A DNA stretch of 64,000 nucleotides. Origin: an uncultured Verrucomicrobiota bacterium (lineage in GTDB: Bacteria > Verrucomicrobiota > Kiritimatiellia > CAIQIC01 > Lenti-01). Positions within the stretch are counted from its first letter, which is position 1. The number at the start of each line of letters is the position of its first letter. Below the pieces are notes generated by a model, which searched no databases, was not told the origin of the DNA, and saw nothing but the letters and a program-made list of their open reading frames with translations. The stretch is from positions 1 through 64,000 of the forward strand of contig CALKWZ010000074.1 in the NCBI GenBank assembly GCA_938003985.1, read 5' to 3'. A program made the position numbers and the translations under genes. This document shows, in pieces, positions 42,372-51,040 of the stretch.

Positions 42372-44182
42372 TTTTGCGGCAGCGCCAGGGCGGCTTCGAG
42401 TTCGGCCAGCACGGCGCCGAATTCGGCGAAGGCCTCGCGCAGGACGCCCGCGTCGCGCAGGTTCACGCCGGCGGCGGCGACGGCGTCGAGGGGGTCTTGG
42501 CTGCCGCCGGCGCGCAGCAGGCCGAGGTAGGCGTCCACGCCCTCGCCCGCGCGCAGGCGGCGCGCGAACACCAGCGCCGCGCAGAAGCTGGTGGCGTACT
42601 TGTAGACGTAGAAATCGTAGTAGAAGTGCGGAATCCGGCACCACTCGTGGCCGATGGCCGGATGCGCGGCCAAGCCGGCGCCGCAATACTTCTGGTTCAG
42701 ATCGTAATACTGCCCGCGCAGGAATTCGGCCGTCAGCGGCGTGCCCGTTTCCTCCCACCGGTGCAGGTCGCGCTCGAACTCGGCGAACATGGTCTGGCGG
42801 AAGACGGTGCCCTTGAAGGAGTCGCAGAGGTGGTTGAGCAGGTGCGCGCGGAAGGCGGCGTCGCCGGGTCGCGCCAGAAGGTGGTGGGTCAGCAGCAGCT
42901 CGTTGACGGTGGAGGCGATTTCGGCCAGGAAGATCGGATAATGCGCCATCCGCGGCGGCTGGGCGCGGTTGGCCAGCCAGGTATGCAGGGAGTGGCCCAG
43001 CTCGTGCGCGAGGGTGAAGGCGTCGTCGAGGCGGTCGTGGTAGTTCAGCAGCAGGTACGGCGGACTGTCGTAGCAGCCGCTGGAATAGGCGCCCGAACGC
43101 TTGCCCTTGTTTTCCGGCCAGTCGATCCAGCGCGCGGAAAAGGCCGTGCGCAGGGCCGCGCCGTAGTCGGCGCCCAGCGGCGCGCAGGCGGCCAGCACCC
43201 ACTCGCGCGCTTCGGCCATCGGCACCTTCGCCGCGCACGCGGGCACCAGCGGCGCGTAGAGGTCGTACATGTCGAGATCCGCCACCCCCAGCGCGCGCCG
43301 GCGCAGGTCGAGATAGCGGTGGAACGCCGGCAAGGCTTCGTGCGTGGCGGAAATCAGCCCGTCGTAGACCGCCGTCGGCACCTGATCGTCGAACAGCGCG
43401 GCTTCGAGCGCCGAGGGAAAATGGCGCACCTGCGCCTGGTAGACGTGCGCCTTGACCGTGGCGGAGAGCGTCGAGGCGAACGTGTTCTGCAGCTTGCCGT
43501 AGCCGCCCAGCAGCGTTTCGAACGCGGCCTTGCGCACGCCGCGGTCGGGATGTTCCAGGTAGGAGCGGTAGGTGCCTTCCGTCAGCGGCAGGGTCTGGCC
43601 GCCCGGCCCCGGGATGTCCGGAAAGACCATGTCCGCGTTGGTCAGGAGCCCGTAGGTCTGCTCGGAGGCGGCGAACACTTCTGCGCCAAGCGCCAGCAGG
43701 GTTTCCTCCGCGGCGGAGAGCACGTGGGGCTTGTTGCGCAGCACCTTCAGCAGCGTGCGGCGGCCGTCCTGCAGCTCGGGCGCCTCCAGCCAGGCGCGGA
43801 TTTCCGCTTCGGGATGCGCCAGCAGTTCGGGGGTGATCCAGGCGCACTGGGCGGCCAGCTCGGCGTAGCGGGCGCGGATGCGCGCCTCGCGGGACTGGTT
43901 CGCGTCGTCGGCCGTGTCCTCGTCGTGGCGCAAGTGGGCGTAGGTATGGAGCTTTTCCAGCACGCGGTCGAGGGCGGTTTCGGCATCCAGCAGCCGCGCG
44001 ACGGCCGCGGCGGAATCCAGGTGGCCCTGCAAAGCCAGCACCGGCGCGAGCAGTCCGTCGAGGCGCGCGAAATCGGCCTCCCACGCCTCGGGCGCGGCGT
44101 AGAGCGGGGTCAGATCCCAGGTCAGCTCGGCGGGAATTTCGCGGCGGGTCGGCACGGCAACGGATTCGGCGGGTTGGCTCAT
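42368..44182 (-). CDS. pepF: Oligoendopeptidase F (M3 metallopeptidase)
   Basis: This 604-residue cytoplasmic zinc peptidase of family M3 cleaves short peptides. The active site HELGHSLH (393-397 is HELGH) is preceded by NYHDRLDDAFTLA and followed by the third ligand region PIFLAEIASTVNEL. The N-terminal helical domain includes LHTYAHLRHDEDTAD, typical of PepF; the length matches the family. Start ATG 44182 is chosen because a promoter-like element ends 7 bases upstream; an in-frame start 12 codons earlier would lie within that promoter. The exonuclease gene follows with a 4-base overlap. Confidence 0.95.
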   Translation of the reverse strand: MSQPAESVAVPTRREIPAELTWDLTPLYAAPEAWEADFARLDGLLAPVLALQGHLDSAAAVARLLDAETALDRVLEKLHTYAHLRHDEDTADDANQSREARIRARYAELAAQCAWITPELLAHPEAEIRAWLEAPELQDGRRTLLKVLRNKPHVLSAAEETLLALGAEVFAASEQTYGLLTNADMVFPDIPGPGGQTLPLTEGTYRSYLEHPDRGVRKAAFETLLGGYGKLQNTFASTLSATVKAHVYQAQVRHFPSALEAALFDDQVPTAVYDGLISATHEALPAFHRYLDLRRRALGVADLDMYDLYAPLVPACAAKVPMAEAREWVLAACAPLGADYGAALRTAFSARWIDWPENKGKRSGAYSSGCYDSPPYLLLNYHDRLDDAFTLAHELGHSLHTWLANRAQPPRMAHYPIFLAEIASTVNELLLTHHLLARPGDAAFRAHLLNHLCDSFKGTVFRQTMFAEFERDLHRWEETGTPLTAEFLRGQYYDLNQKYCGAGLAAHPAIGHEWCRIPHFYYDFYVYKYATSFCAALVFARRLRAGEGVDAYLGLLRAGGSQDPLDAVAAAGVNLRDAGVLREAFAEFGAVLAELEAALALPQK

Positions 44183-44189
44183 GGGCCCT

Positions 44190-44218
44190 AAATTCCCCGA
44201 AACCGCCGCGCGCTTCAA
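44190..44218 (-). promoter_or_regulatory. Candidate leaderless promoter of pepF
   Basis: Minus strand TTGAAG (44218-44213), 17-base spacer, GAATTT (44195-44190), then 7 bases to the ATG at 44182. It shares the 83-base divergent gap with the AsmA-like gene promoter. Confidence 0.4.
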
Positions 44219-44230
44219 GCATCTTCGGCT

Positions 44231-44259
44231 TTGGCATTTGCGGACCGACGTCCTATCTT
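44231..44259 (+). promoter_or_regulatory. Candidate leaderless promoter of the AsmA-like gene
   Basis: TTGGCA (44231-44236), 17-base spacer, TATCTT (44254-44259), then 6 bases to the ATG at 44266. No Shine-Dalgarno sequence fits between -10 and start codon. Confidence 0.45.
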
Positions 44260-44265
44260 TCCGCC

Positions 44266-46269
44266 ATGAAGAAATTCCTGCGCTTCCTGCTCTGGCTCGC
44301 CGGCACGGCGGTCTTCCTCCTGGTCACGGCCCATTTCACGCTGCGGCATCTGCTCAACGCGCCGAAGTTCAAGACGGCGGCGCTGGCGCGCATCGAGCGC
44401 TCCACCGGCCGCCCGGCCAGCCTCGGCCGGATCGACTACGAGCTGTTCCCCTTCACCCTCGTCGTGCGGGATGCCGCGCTGAAGAAAAAGGACGGCGGCG
44501 GCGAATTCGCTTCGATCCGGTCGTTTTCGGCCGTGGTGGATTTCCGCAAAAAAGAAATCGCCGCCCTGCGCTTCGAGCGGCCGGCCCTGCGCATCGTGCA
44601 GAACGAAGACGGCAGCTACAACTTCTCGGACCTGATCCCGGCGGCCCCCGCCAAACCATCCGGCGAGCCGACCGCACCCACCGACGGCCCGGCCCGCCCG
44701 CCGGCGGAACCGCGTCCAAAAGCCCAACCCGCCGCGCAACCGCTGCTCATCCGCTGGGTGGAAGTGGCCGATGCGAGCTTTGAATTCGTCCGCCGGGACG
44801 CGGCCGGCGCGGAAGCTTTCCTGCTGTCCGATCTGAATTTCAACCTGGAGAACTTCGCGCCGGACCGGCCGCTGAAGATGCATGGGCGCACCGCCATCGG
44901 CAAGTCCTCGGACTTCCAGTTCGAGCTGTTCGGCCCCCCCTTCGCCGAGTACGCGGATCGGCCCGGCGCGTGGCCGGCCACGTTCAACGCGCGGCTCGAC
45001 GTGCGCGATTTCGCGGACGTGCGGGCCTTCCTGCCGGACGGCACCCTGCCGTTCCAAAGCCTGTGGGCCACGCTGAACGTCAACGGCGCGCTCGCCGACC
45101 GGCTGGATCTCCTGCTGAACGTCCGGACGTCCGACGCCACGGACGTCCATCCCGTCGCGGCGGAAATCGGCCTGCAGGCCGAATTCTCGCTGCCGCCGCC
45201 CGTGGCCGCGCATCTGTTCGGCGGGGCGGAATTGCCGGAGGAATTGAATTACCAGCGTCCCCCTTGCGAACTGCCCCCCGGCGCCATCACGCTGGACGAT
45301 CAACCGCAGTTGGCGCTGATGCTGAAACATCTTCAGGCCACGTTCGCGCTGGACGTCCCCGCCGTCGCCTACGGCAACAACCGCCTGGAAGATGGCACGG
45401 TCCGCGCCCGCCTCCAGGATGGGACCTTCGCCGTCACGAACGCGAAAATCTCGGCCTATGGGGGCGCGGTCGAGGCGCGCGGCCACGTGCAATTGCTCGG
45501 CTGTCCGCTGACCTACCGCCTTGAAAACCTGACGGCGGACAAGCTGGACATCGGCCAGGCCCTGGCCGCCAACGGGCTCGACGAGATCCTCGCGGTCTCG
45601 GGCACGCTCCATCTGGAAGCCCGCGCGAGCGGCCATGCCGTCGCGGAACCGGGTCTGGATTCGGTGGTGGCCGACGCCCGGGCCCGCATCGAGAACCTGC
45701 AAACGGTGGGCACCGGCGGCTCGCTGATGGACCAGGTCTGGCTCCAGCTGGACAATCCCCTCCTGTTGCAGCTCCTGCCGCGCCTCCAAGCCAAGGTGGA
45801 CCGGGCCAAGCAGGCGGCGGCGACCGCCGCGACCTCGCGCTACGAAACCGCCACCGCCACGCTCGCGCTGCGCAACCGCCTCGCCACGCTTTCCGATGCC
45901 CGGCTGGCCATGCCGGGCTACCGGCTCGACGTCGCCGGCGCCATCCGGCCCTTCGACGATCGCCTCGACCTGTCCGGCAAGGTGGTGGCCTCCCCCGAGG
46001 AAACCGCGCAGTTGACCGGCGGCAAGGACCGCTCCGACGTTTTGCCGTACGAGAACGGCGGCCTGATGATCCCCTTCACCGTCCGCGGCGCCTTGAGCGA
46101 CCCGCAGGCCCGGCCCGATCTCGATTTCCTGCTGAAAAACGCCTTGGCCGGCGCGACCTCCGGCTCTGGTTCCGGCACCGCCGGGGAGCTGCTCGACGGA
46201 CTGTCCAAATCCGACCGGAAAAACGTCGAAAAAAGCCTGAAAATCCTGGAAGGCTTTCTGGCTCCATAA
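44266..46269 (+). CDS. AsmA/DUF748-like envelope protein
   Basis: This 667-residue protein has an N-terminal membrane anchor (FLRFLLWLAGTAVFLLVTAH) and a long periplasmic part of AsmA/DUF748 type. The first repeat carries the family opening LARIERSTGRPASLGRIDYE, then FPFTLVVRDAAL, RFERPALRIVQNEDGSYNFS and a proline/alanine-rich linker (about 127-160); later segments repeat the theme (GAVEARGHVQLL, RLDVAGAIRPFDDRLDLSG, ending GGLMIPFTVRGALSDPQARP). AsmA-like proteins are thought to bridge the periplasm and move lipids to the outer membrane. The gene diverges from pepF. Confidence 0.87.
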   Translation: MKKFLRFLLWLAGTAVFLLVTAHFTLRHLLNAPKFKTAALARIERSTGRPASLGRIDYELFPFTLVVRDAALKKKDGGGEFASIRSFSAVVDFRKKEIAALRFERPALRIVQNEDGSYNFSDLIPAAPAKPSGEPTAPTDGPARPPAEPRPKAQPAAQPLLIRWVEVADASFEFVRRDAAGAEAFLLSDLNFNLENFAPDRPLKMHGRTAIGKSSDFQFELFGPPFAEYADRPGAWPATFNARLDVRDFADVRAFLPDGTLPFQSLWATLNVNGALADRLDLLLNVRTSDATDVHPVAAEIGLQAEFSLPPPVAAHLFGGAELPEELNYQRPPCELPPGAITLDDQPQLALMLKHLQATFALDVPAVAYGNNRLEDGTVRARLQDGTFAVTNAKISAYGGAVEARGHVQLLGCPLTYRLENLTADKLDIGQALAANGLDEILAVSGTLHLEARASGHAVAEPGLDSVVADARARIENLQTVGTGGSLMDQVWLQLDNPLLLQLLPRLQAKVDRAKQAAATAATSRYETATATLALRNRLATLSDARLAMPGYRLDVAGAIRPFDDRLDLSGKVVASPEETAQLTGGKDRSDVLPYENGGLMIPFTVRGALSDPQARPDLDFLLKNALAGATSGSGSGTAGELLDGLSKSDRKNVEKSLKILEGFLAP

Positions 46270-46296
46270 CGCTTTTCCGCCGCGGCATTTTCGGGT

Positions 46297-46325
46297 TTGA
46301 CGCCCCCCGGCCCGGGGCCTATTCT
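46297..46325 (+). promoter_or_regulatory. Candidate promoter of the TPR-protein operon
   Basis: TTGACG (46297-46302), 17-base spacer, TATTCT (46320-46325), 44 bases upstream of the ATG at 46370. This is the best -35 match in the window; the leader carries AGGAG before the start codon. Confidence 0.55.
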
Positions 46326-46369
46326 TGGAGGATCGTAAGCCTTTTGCTGTTTTTGTATAGGAGCGCGCC

Positions 46370-47749
46370 ATGGAAGAAATCACGTTGGACCAAATTCCCC
46401 GGAAAACCCGCGATCTGTACGAGAAGGCGATGTCCGCGCTCGAACGGGGCAACGCCAGCTATGCGCTGGACATGCTCAAGCAGGTCGTCGCCGTGGAACC
46501 GCGCTTCACGCTGGCCCGGCAGAACCTGCGCCTCGCCCAGGTCAAGACGGCCTTGGCCGCCAAACCCAACGCCATGACCCACCAGCTCTCGTCCCTGAAA
46601 GGCACCTTCACGCTGATGGGCGCCCAAGGCAAACTGAAGAAGGATCCCAAGGCCGCGCTCGACGGCGCCGAAAAGCTGCTGGCCATCGACCCGTTGAATT
46701 TCTCCTTCCTGAAGTTCTTCGCCCAAGCCGCGGAAGCCGCCGAAATGACCGAGCTGGCCACGCAGACGCTCGAGATCGCCCGGCCCTACTACGCGAAGAA
46801 CGTGGAATTCCTGCGTCTCCTCGCGCGGCTGTACATCGCCACCAACCAGCCCGGCGGCGCCAAGGACTGCTACGCGACGGTCGCCGAGCTGCTTCCCAAC
46901 GACCAGGTCGCCATCAAGAACCTCAAGGACGCCGCGGCGCTCGACACCATGAAGGTCGGCGGCTGGAACGACATGAAGAGCGATTTCCGCTCCAAGCTCA
47001 AGGACAAGAAGGAAGCCATCCTGCTCGAGCAGCAGGCCAAGTCCGTCAAGGGCGACAGCGACATCGAGACGTTGATCGCCTCGCGCCTCCTGGAAATCCA
47101 GCGCGAACCCCAGAACATGAATTTCCGCCGGGCCCTGGCGGACCTGTACGTCCGCGCCGAACGCTACGACGACGCGTTGCAGGCCTTGGCGGACGCGACA
47201 AAGGCGGCCGGCCGGACGGACCCGCAGATCGAGCGCACGGTTTCGCTCATCAAGGTCCGCAAGCTCGATGCCGCCATCGCGGCGGCCCGGGCGGCCGGCG
47301 ACGAGGCCGCCGCCGCCGCGCAGGAAACGGCCAAGGCCGAATTCCTCTACGCCGACGCCGTCGAGATGGTCAAGCGCTACCCGAACGACCTGCAGTTCCG
47401 CTACGAGCTCGGCTACCAGTTCTACCTGCGCCAGCAGTACAACGAAGCCATCGAGGAATTCCAGCTCGCCCAGCGCAATCCCCAGCGCCGCACCCGCGCG
47501 CTCTACTACCTCGCCCTCTGCTTCCGGGAAAAGGGCCAGCCGGACATCGCCTTCGAGCAGCTCCAGAAGGCCGCCGCCGAACTCACCCTCATGGACGAGA
47601 CCAAGAAGGACGTCGTCTACGAAATGGGCGTGCTGGCCGAACAAATGGGCCGCAAGGAAGAAGCCGTCGGGTTCTTCAAGGAAATCTACTCGGTGGACAT
47701 CAAGTACCGCGACATCGCCCAGCGCATCGAGTCTTCCTACAAGAAATAA
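46370..47749 (+). CDS. Cytoplasmic TPR-repeat protein
   Basis: This 459-residue, lysine- and alanine-rich helical protein without a signal peptide contains TPR-like pairs such as LYEKAMSALERGNASYALDM, RRALADLYVRAERYDDALQA, RYELGYQFYLRQQYNEAIEE and YYLALCFREKGQPDIAFEQL. The middle (about 195-260) is charged and may be a coiled coil (KSDFRSKLKDKKEAILLEQQ). The ATG has AGGAG upstream and a good promoter. It heads a run that continues with a lipoprotein 8 bases later. Such proteins are usually scaffolds; nothing identifies the partner. Confidence 0.9.
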   Translation: MEEITLDQIPRKTRDLYEKAMSALERGNASYALDMLKQVVAVEPRFTLARQNLRLAQVKTALAAKPNAMTHQLSSLKGTFTLMGAQGKLKKDPKAALDGAEKLLAIDPLNFSFLKFFAQAAEAAEMTELATQTLEIARPYYAKNVEFLRLLARLYIATNQPGGAKDCYATVAELLPNDQVAIKNLKDAAALDTMKVGGWNDMKSDFRSKLKDKKEAILLEQQAKSVKGDSDIETLIASRLLEIQREPQNMNFRRALADLYVRAERYDDALQALADATKAAGRTDPQIERTVSLIKVRKLDAAIAAARAAGDEAAAAAQETAKAEFLYADAVEMVKRYPNDLQFRYELGYQFYLRQQYNEAIEEFQLAQRNPQRRTRALYYLALCFREKGQPDIAFEQLQKAAAELTLMDETKKDVVYEMGVLAEQMGRKEEAVGFFKEIYSVDIKYRDIAQRIESSYKK

Positions 47750-47757
47750 CCGTCTCC

Positions 47758-48759
47758 ATGAAGAACGCCGCCCCGTTCGTTCTCGCGGGTTGTTGCGCGC
47801 TGGGCGCCGTCGGTTGCTTTCGGTCTCTCCCGGCGGAATCGCCGCCGGCCGCCTCCGCGGCCTTTCCCCGGCCGGGCCCGGGCGAATTCTCCGTGATGAC
47901 CTTCAACCTGAACCAGTACGCGCTGCTGGACCGCGACGGCAACGCCGACACCCTGGAACCCAAGCCGCCGGAGGAAGCCGGCTCCATCGTCGAAGTGATC
48001 CGGCAGGTTTCGCCGGACGTCCTCGCCGTGCAGGAAATGGGCGACCCCGCCGCCTGGGCCGAGTTCAAGTACAGCCTCCGGCAGGCCGGTCTCGACTACG
48101 GCCACGAGGAGTATCTCCGGCGCGGCAAGTCGGTCCTGAACATGGCCGTGCTCTCGCGCTTTCCCATCGTGGCCACGAATTCGCACGTCGACGACGTCTA
48201 CACCATCGGCCCCACGAAATTCCCGGTCATGCGCGGCATCATCGAGATCGACCTGGAAATCCATCCGCAGTACCGCCTGCGCCTGATGGTGGCCCACCTC
48301 AAGTCCAAGGTCTTCCATTCCTTCGGCCAGGCCGAGATGCGCCGCGCCGAGGCCCGCCTGCTCAACAACCGCGTCCGCGACGCGCTCGCGGACGCGGGCG
48401 TCAACCTGCTGGTCGTGGGCGATTTCAACGACGATCCGTCTTCGGCCACGCTCCGCGACATCGCCACCTACAAACGCCAGCGGATCCTGCACGATCTGCG
48501 GCCCATGGACGCCGTCGGCGACGCCTGGACGCATCGGGAAAACAACGATGCCTACCACCGCATCGACTACATGCTCGCCAGCGCGGGACTGCTGCCCGAA
48601 GTCGTGCCCGAGAAGACCTACGTCGTCCGCTCGCCGCTGCTGCTGCGCGCTTCCGACCATCGGCCGCTCGTGGCCACGTTCGTCGCCGCCGAACGCGACA
48701 CCGAGACCGCCCCCGACCTCTCCCAGCGCCTCCCGCCCGAGATCCCCCAAAACGACTGA
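47758..48759 (+). CDS. Lipoprotein of the endonuclease/exonuclease/phosphatase family
   Basis: This 333-residue protein has a lipoprotein signal (CCALGAVGC, Cys about 20) and an EEP fold: FSVMTFNLNQYALLD, DVLAVQEMGD (catalytic Glu), VAHLKSKVF, LLVVGDFNDDPSSATLRD (GDFN, catalytic Asp/Asn), YHRIDYMLAS and LLRASDHRPLVATF (SDHRP, catalytic His). Family members cleave phosphodiester bonds in nucleic acids, phosphoinositides or sphingomyelin. A surface-anchored version would act outside the cytoplasm, perhaps scavenging nucleic acid. Lipidation is predicted from the motif only; the substrate is unknown. Confidence 0.92.
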   Translation: MKNAAPFVLAGCCALGAVGCFRSLPAESPPAASAAFPRPGPGEFSVMTFNLNQYALLDRDGNADTLEPKPPEEAGSIVEVIRQVSPDVLAVQEMGDPAAWAEFKYSLRQAGLDYGHEEYLRRGKSVLNMAVLSRFPIVATNSHVDDVYTIGPTKFPVMRGIIEIDLEIHPQYRLRLMVAHLKSKVFHSFGQAEMRRAEARLLNNRVRDALADAGVNLLVVGDFNDDPSSATLRDIATYKRQRILHDLRPMDAVGDAWTHRENNDAYHRIDYMLASAGLLPEVVPEKTYVVRSPLLLRASDHRPLVATFVAAERDTETAPDLSQRLPPEIPQND

Positions 48760-48765
48760 GCCGCC

Positions 48766-49629
48766 ATGACCGCACCCAAACCGACCGCCATCCTCCTCGT
48801 CGCCTGCCCGGACCAGCGCGGCATCGTCGCCGCCCTGTCCTCGTTCATCACCCGGCACGACGGCAACATCATCGCCCTCGACCAGTACGTCGACGTCGAG
48901 GAAAGCGCTTTTTTTGCCCGCATGGAATGGGAACTCGACGGCTTCTCCATCCCCCTCGAACGTTTCCCCGAACGCTTCGCGGCCGTCGCCCAGCCCTTGC
49001 GCATCGCCTGGACGCTCCACCGCTCCGACCGCCACCTGCGCATGGCCGTCATGGTCTCCAAGCAAGCCCATTGCCTCTACGACGTCCTGGCCCGCCACGA
49101 AAGCGGCGAATGGCCGGCCGACATCGCCCTCGTGCTTTCCAACCACGAAGACCACCGCGGCCTCGTCGAGCGCCACGGCCTGCCGTTCCACTGCATTCCC
49201 GTGACCGCCGCGGCCAAGGCGGAAGCGGAAGCCCGGCAGATCGACCTCCTGCGCAAAGCCGAGGTGGATTTCGTCGTCCTGGCCCGGTACATGCAGATCC
49301 TGAGCCCCGCGTTCGTCCAGGCCTTCCCCATGCGGATCCTCAACATCCACCACTCCTTCCTGCCCGCCTTCGCCGGCGCCAATCCATACCGCGCCGCCCA
49401 CGACCGCGGCGTCAAGATCATCGGCGCCACCGCGCACTACGTCACCGAGAAGCTCGACGAGGGGCCGATCATCGAGCAGGACGTGATCCGCGTGTCCCAC
49501 CGCCAAGGCGTGGACGATCTCGTCCGGCTCGGGCGCGACCTGGAAAAGATCGTGCTGTCCCGCGCCATCTACTGGCACCTCCACCACCGCCTCCTGGTCT
49601 ACAAGAACCGCACCGTCGTGTTCTCCTGA
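48766..49629 (+). CDS. purU: Formyltetrahydrofolate deformylase
   Basis: This 287-residue enzyme hydrolyses 10-formyl-THF to THF and formate. The N-terminal ACT domain (about 8-85) starts AILLVACPDQRGIVAALSSF; the catalytic formyltransferase-like domain has SKQAHCLYDVLARH, VLSNHEDHRGLVERHGLPFH, DFVVLARYMQILSP, NIHHSFLPAFAGANPY with the active-site histidine, and GATAHYVTEKLDEGPIIEQ. Motifs and length match PurU. It starts 6 bases after the lipoprotein gene, and its stop overlaps the next start (TGATG). Confidence 0.96.
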   Translation: MTAPKPTAILLVACPDQRGIVAALSSFITRHDGNIIALDQYVDVEESAFFARMEWELDGFSIPLERFPERFAAVAQPLRIAWTLHRSDRHLRMAVMVSKQAHCLYDVLARHESGEWPADIALVLSNHEDHRGLVERHGLPFHCIPVTAAAKAEAEARQIDLLRKAEVDFVVLARYMQILSPAFVQAFPMRILNIHHSFLPAFAGANPYRAAHDRGVKIIGATAHYVTEKLDEGPIIEQDVIRVSHRQGVDDLVRLGRDLEKIVLSRAIYWHLHHRLLVYKNRTVVFS

Positions 49630-50141
49630 TGTCCGCGCCGGAGCCCGAACGGTCCCAAGACCGCCTCCGCGAGGCCGATCGCGGGTTGCTGCGCGCGTTG
49701 GCCGCGCGCGCCGGCCGGGCCCGGGAGCCTTGGCCCGTCTGGACCGGGTCCCCGGCCCTCGCCCCGCCGCTGGCCGAATTGATCTATGCCGTGGCGCCGG
49801 CAGGCCCCGCGCCGGACCCAGCCGCCGCCGAACGGGCCAACCGCGACTTGATCGCGGCGCTGGAGGCGCTCCGCGCCTGCGCCGCGGCACGGGCGGAAGC
49901 GCGCTTCGACCAGCAACGGCCGGCGTCCCAGGCCGCGCTCGAAATCGGCGACCGCGAGCGCATGGCCGCCCTGCTCGCCGATTTGGCCGCCGATTTGCGC
50001 CGGCTCGACGCCGTCCGCGCGGCCGCCGCCGAATCGGCGCCGGACTTGGCGGACGAAACCGTCGGGTATCTCTGGCGCGAACACGTCATTCCCTGGACGC
50101 GCGAAATCGAAATCGCCCACCTGATGGATCCCCGCCCATGA
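49629..50141 (+). CDS. Small helical protein with chorismate-mutase-like N-terminus
   Basis: This 170-residue, alanine/arginine-rich helical protein opens with DRLREADRGLLRALAARAGR, which resembles the first helix of AroQ-type chorismate mutases (LRxxIDxxDxxLLxLLxxR), and has DQQRPASQAALEIGDRERM later, near where those enzymes carry a second arginine and a Gln. It lacks a clear conserved KxxxxxxxxDxxRE segment, so catalysis is doubtful. It overlaps purU by one base (TGATG) and the next gene by four (ATGA), so it is certainly expressed with them. Function not established. Confidence 0.72.
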   Translation: MSAPEPERSQDRLREADRGLLRALAARAGRAREPWPVWTGSPALAPPLAELIYAVAPAGPAPDPAAAERANRDLIAALEALRACAAARAEARFDQQRPASQAALEIGDRERMAALLADLAADLRRLDAVRAAAAESAPDLADETVGYLWREHVIPWTREIEIAHLMDPRP

Positions 50142-50686
50142 TCCGCACCGGTCTATTCCTGGCGCTTTCGGTCTTCTTCGCCTACGTGTCCCGCCGGTCG
50201 CTGGTGCGGCCCCGCACCCACGGGTTCTGCCGATTCTTCGTCTGGGAAGCGCTGGCGGCGCTGTTCCTGCTGAACGTGCCCCATTGGATCGACGATCCGT
50301 TCGGTCCGCGCCAACTGGTTTCGTGGACGCTGATCACCGTTTCGGCCGCGCTGGCGCTCGCCGGCGCGCACGCCTTGCGCGCCTATGGCCAGGCGGGACC
50401 GCAACGGACCGATCCCGAGCTGTACGCGTTCGAACGGACCTCCCGCCTCGTCACGCGCGGGATCTACCGGTACCTGCGCCATCCGCTCTATTCCTCGCTG
50501 CTGTTCCTGGCCTGGGGCATATTCCTCAAGCGGCCGGGCGTGGCCGGGTTGGTCCTGGCGGCCGCGACGTCGCTGTTTCTGGGGCTGACCGCGCGCCGGG
50601 ACGAAGCGGAATGCCGAAGCTATTTCGGCGCGGCCTACGACGCCTACGCCGCGCGCGTTCCGGGTTTTTTGCCCTTCGGGCCGTGA
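50138..50686 (+). CDS. Isoprenylcysteine carboxyl methyltransferase-like membrane protein
   Basis: This 182-residue protein has four or five membrane helices and the ICMT/PEMT C-terminal signature: RLVTRGIYRYLRHPLYSSLL (RHPxY), then EAECRSYFGAAYDAYAARVPGFLP with the terminal YxxYxxxVPxFLP. Members methylate lipid-like or membrane-bound substrates with SAM, but most bacterial ones are uncharacterised. The start overlaps the upstream stop codon (ATGA). It is the last gene of the plus-strand run, facing the convergent YkgJ-type gene 17 bases away. Confidence 0.88.
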   Translation: MIRTGLFLALSVFFAYVSRRSLVRPRTHGFCRFFVWEALAALFLLNVPHWIDDPFGPRQLVSWTLITVSAALALAGAHALRAYGQAGPQRTDPELYAFERTSRLVTRGIYRYLRHPLYSSLLFLAWGIFLKRPGVAGLVLAAATSLFLGLTARRDEAECRSYFGAAYDAYAARVPGFLPFGP

Positions 50687-50703
50687 GCCCGGAGGCCCGC
50701 CGT

Positions 50704-51018
50704 TCAACCGCGTTCGAGGCCGGGACAGCCTTCCACGCGCCAGCCGTGCGGAAACTCGCGGCATTGCCGCGGCCGCGCGGCGTAGATGCGGCACCGGCCA
50801 GCGGCGTCCAGGAATTCGCAGGCGCCGTCCGGCGCTTCCTTGAGGGTCAACTGCGCGCGGTTGCGCGCCAACGTGGCGTGGCGCGAGATGAAATCGTCGG
50901 TGGACAACCCCAGCGCGGCGGCGGCCGCCGCCGCGTCCTCCGCCTCCAGCAGCACCGAACCGGGCCAGCGGCAGCAGGCGCCGCATTGCCGACAAACGAA
51001 GGAAACGGGGACCGCCAT
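50704..51018 (-). CDS. YkgJ-family cysteine-cluster protein
   Basis: This 104-residue protein has an N-terminal FVCRQCGACCRWPG (C9, C12, C15, C16) and later CEFLDAAGRCRIYAARPRQC and a terminal EGCPG. This is the YkgJ (UPF0153) pattern, thought to bind zinc or an iron-sulfur cluster; activity is unknown. It is the last gene of the minus-strand ExbB/ExbD-like block, starting 22 bases after the second ExbD-like gene, without an obvious ribosome binding site. Whether it belongs to that system or just shares the transcript cannot be told here. Confidence 0.88.
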   Translation of the reverse strand: MAVPVSFVCRQCGACCRWPGSVLLEAEDAAAAAAALGLSTDDFISRHATLARNRAQLTLKEAPDGACEFLDAAGRCRIYAARPRQCREFPHGWRVEGCPGLERG

Positions 51019-51040
51019 GGCCGGGAACCGCGCCGCGGGG

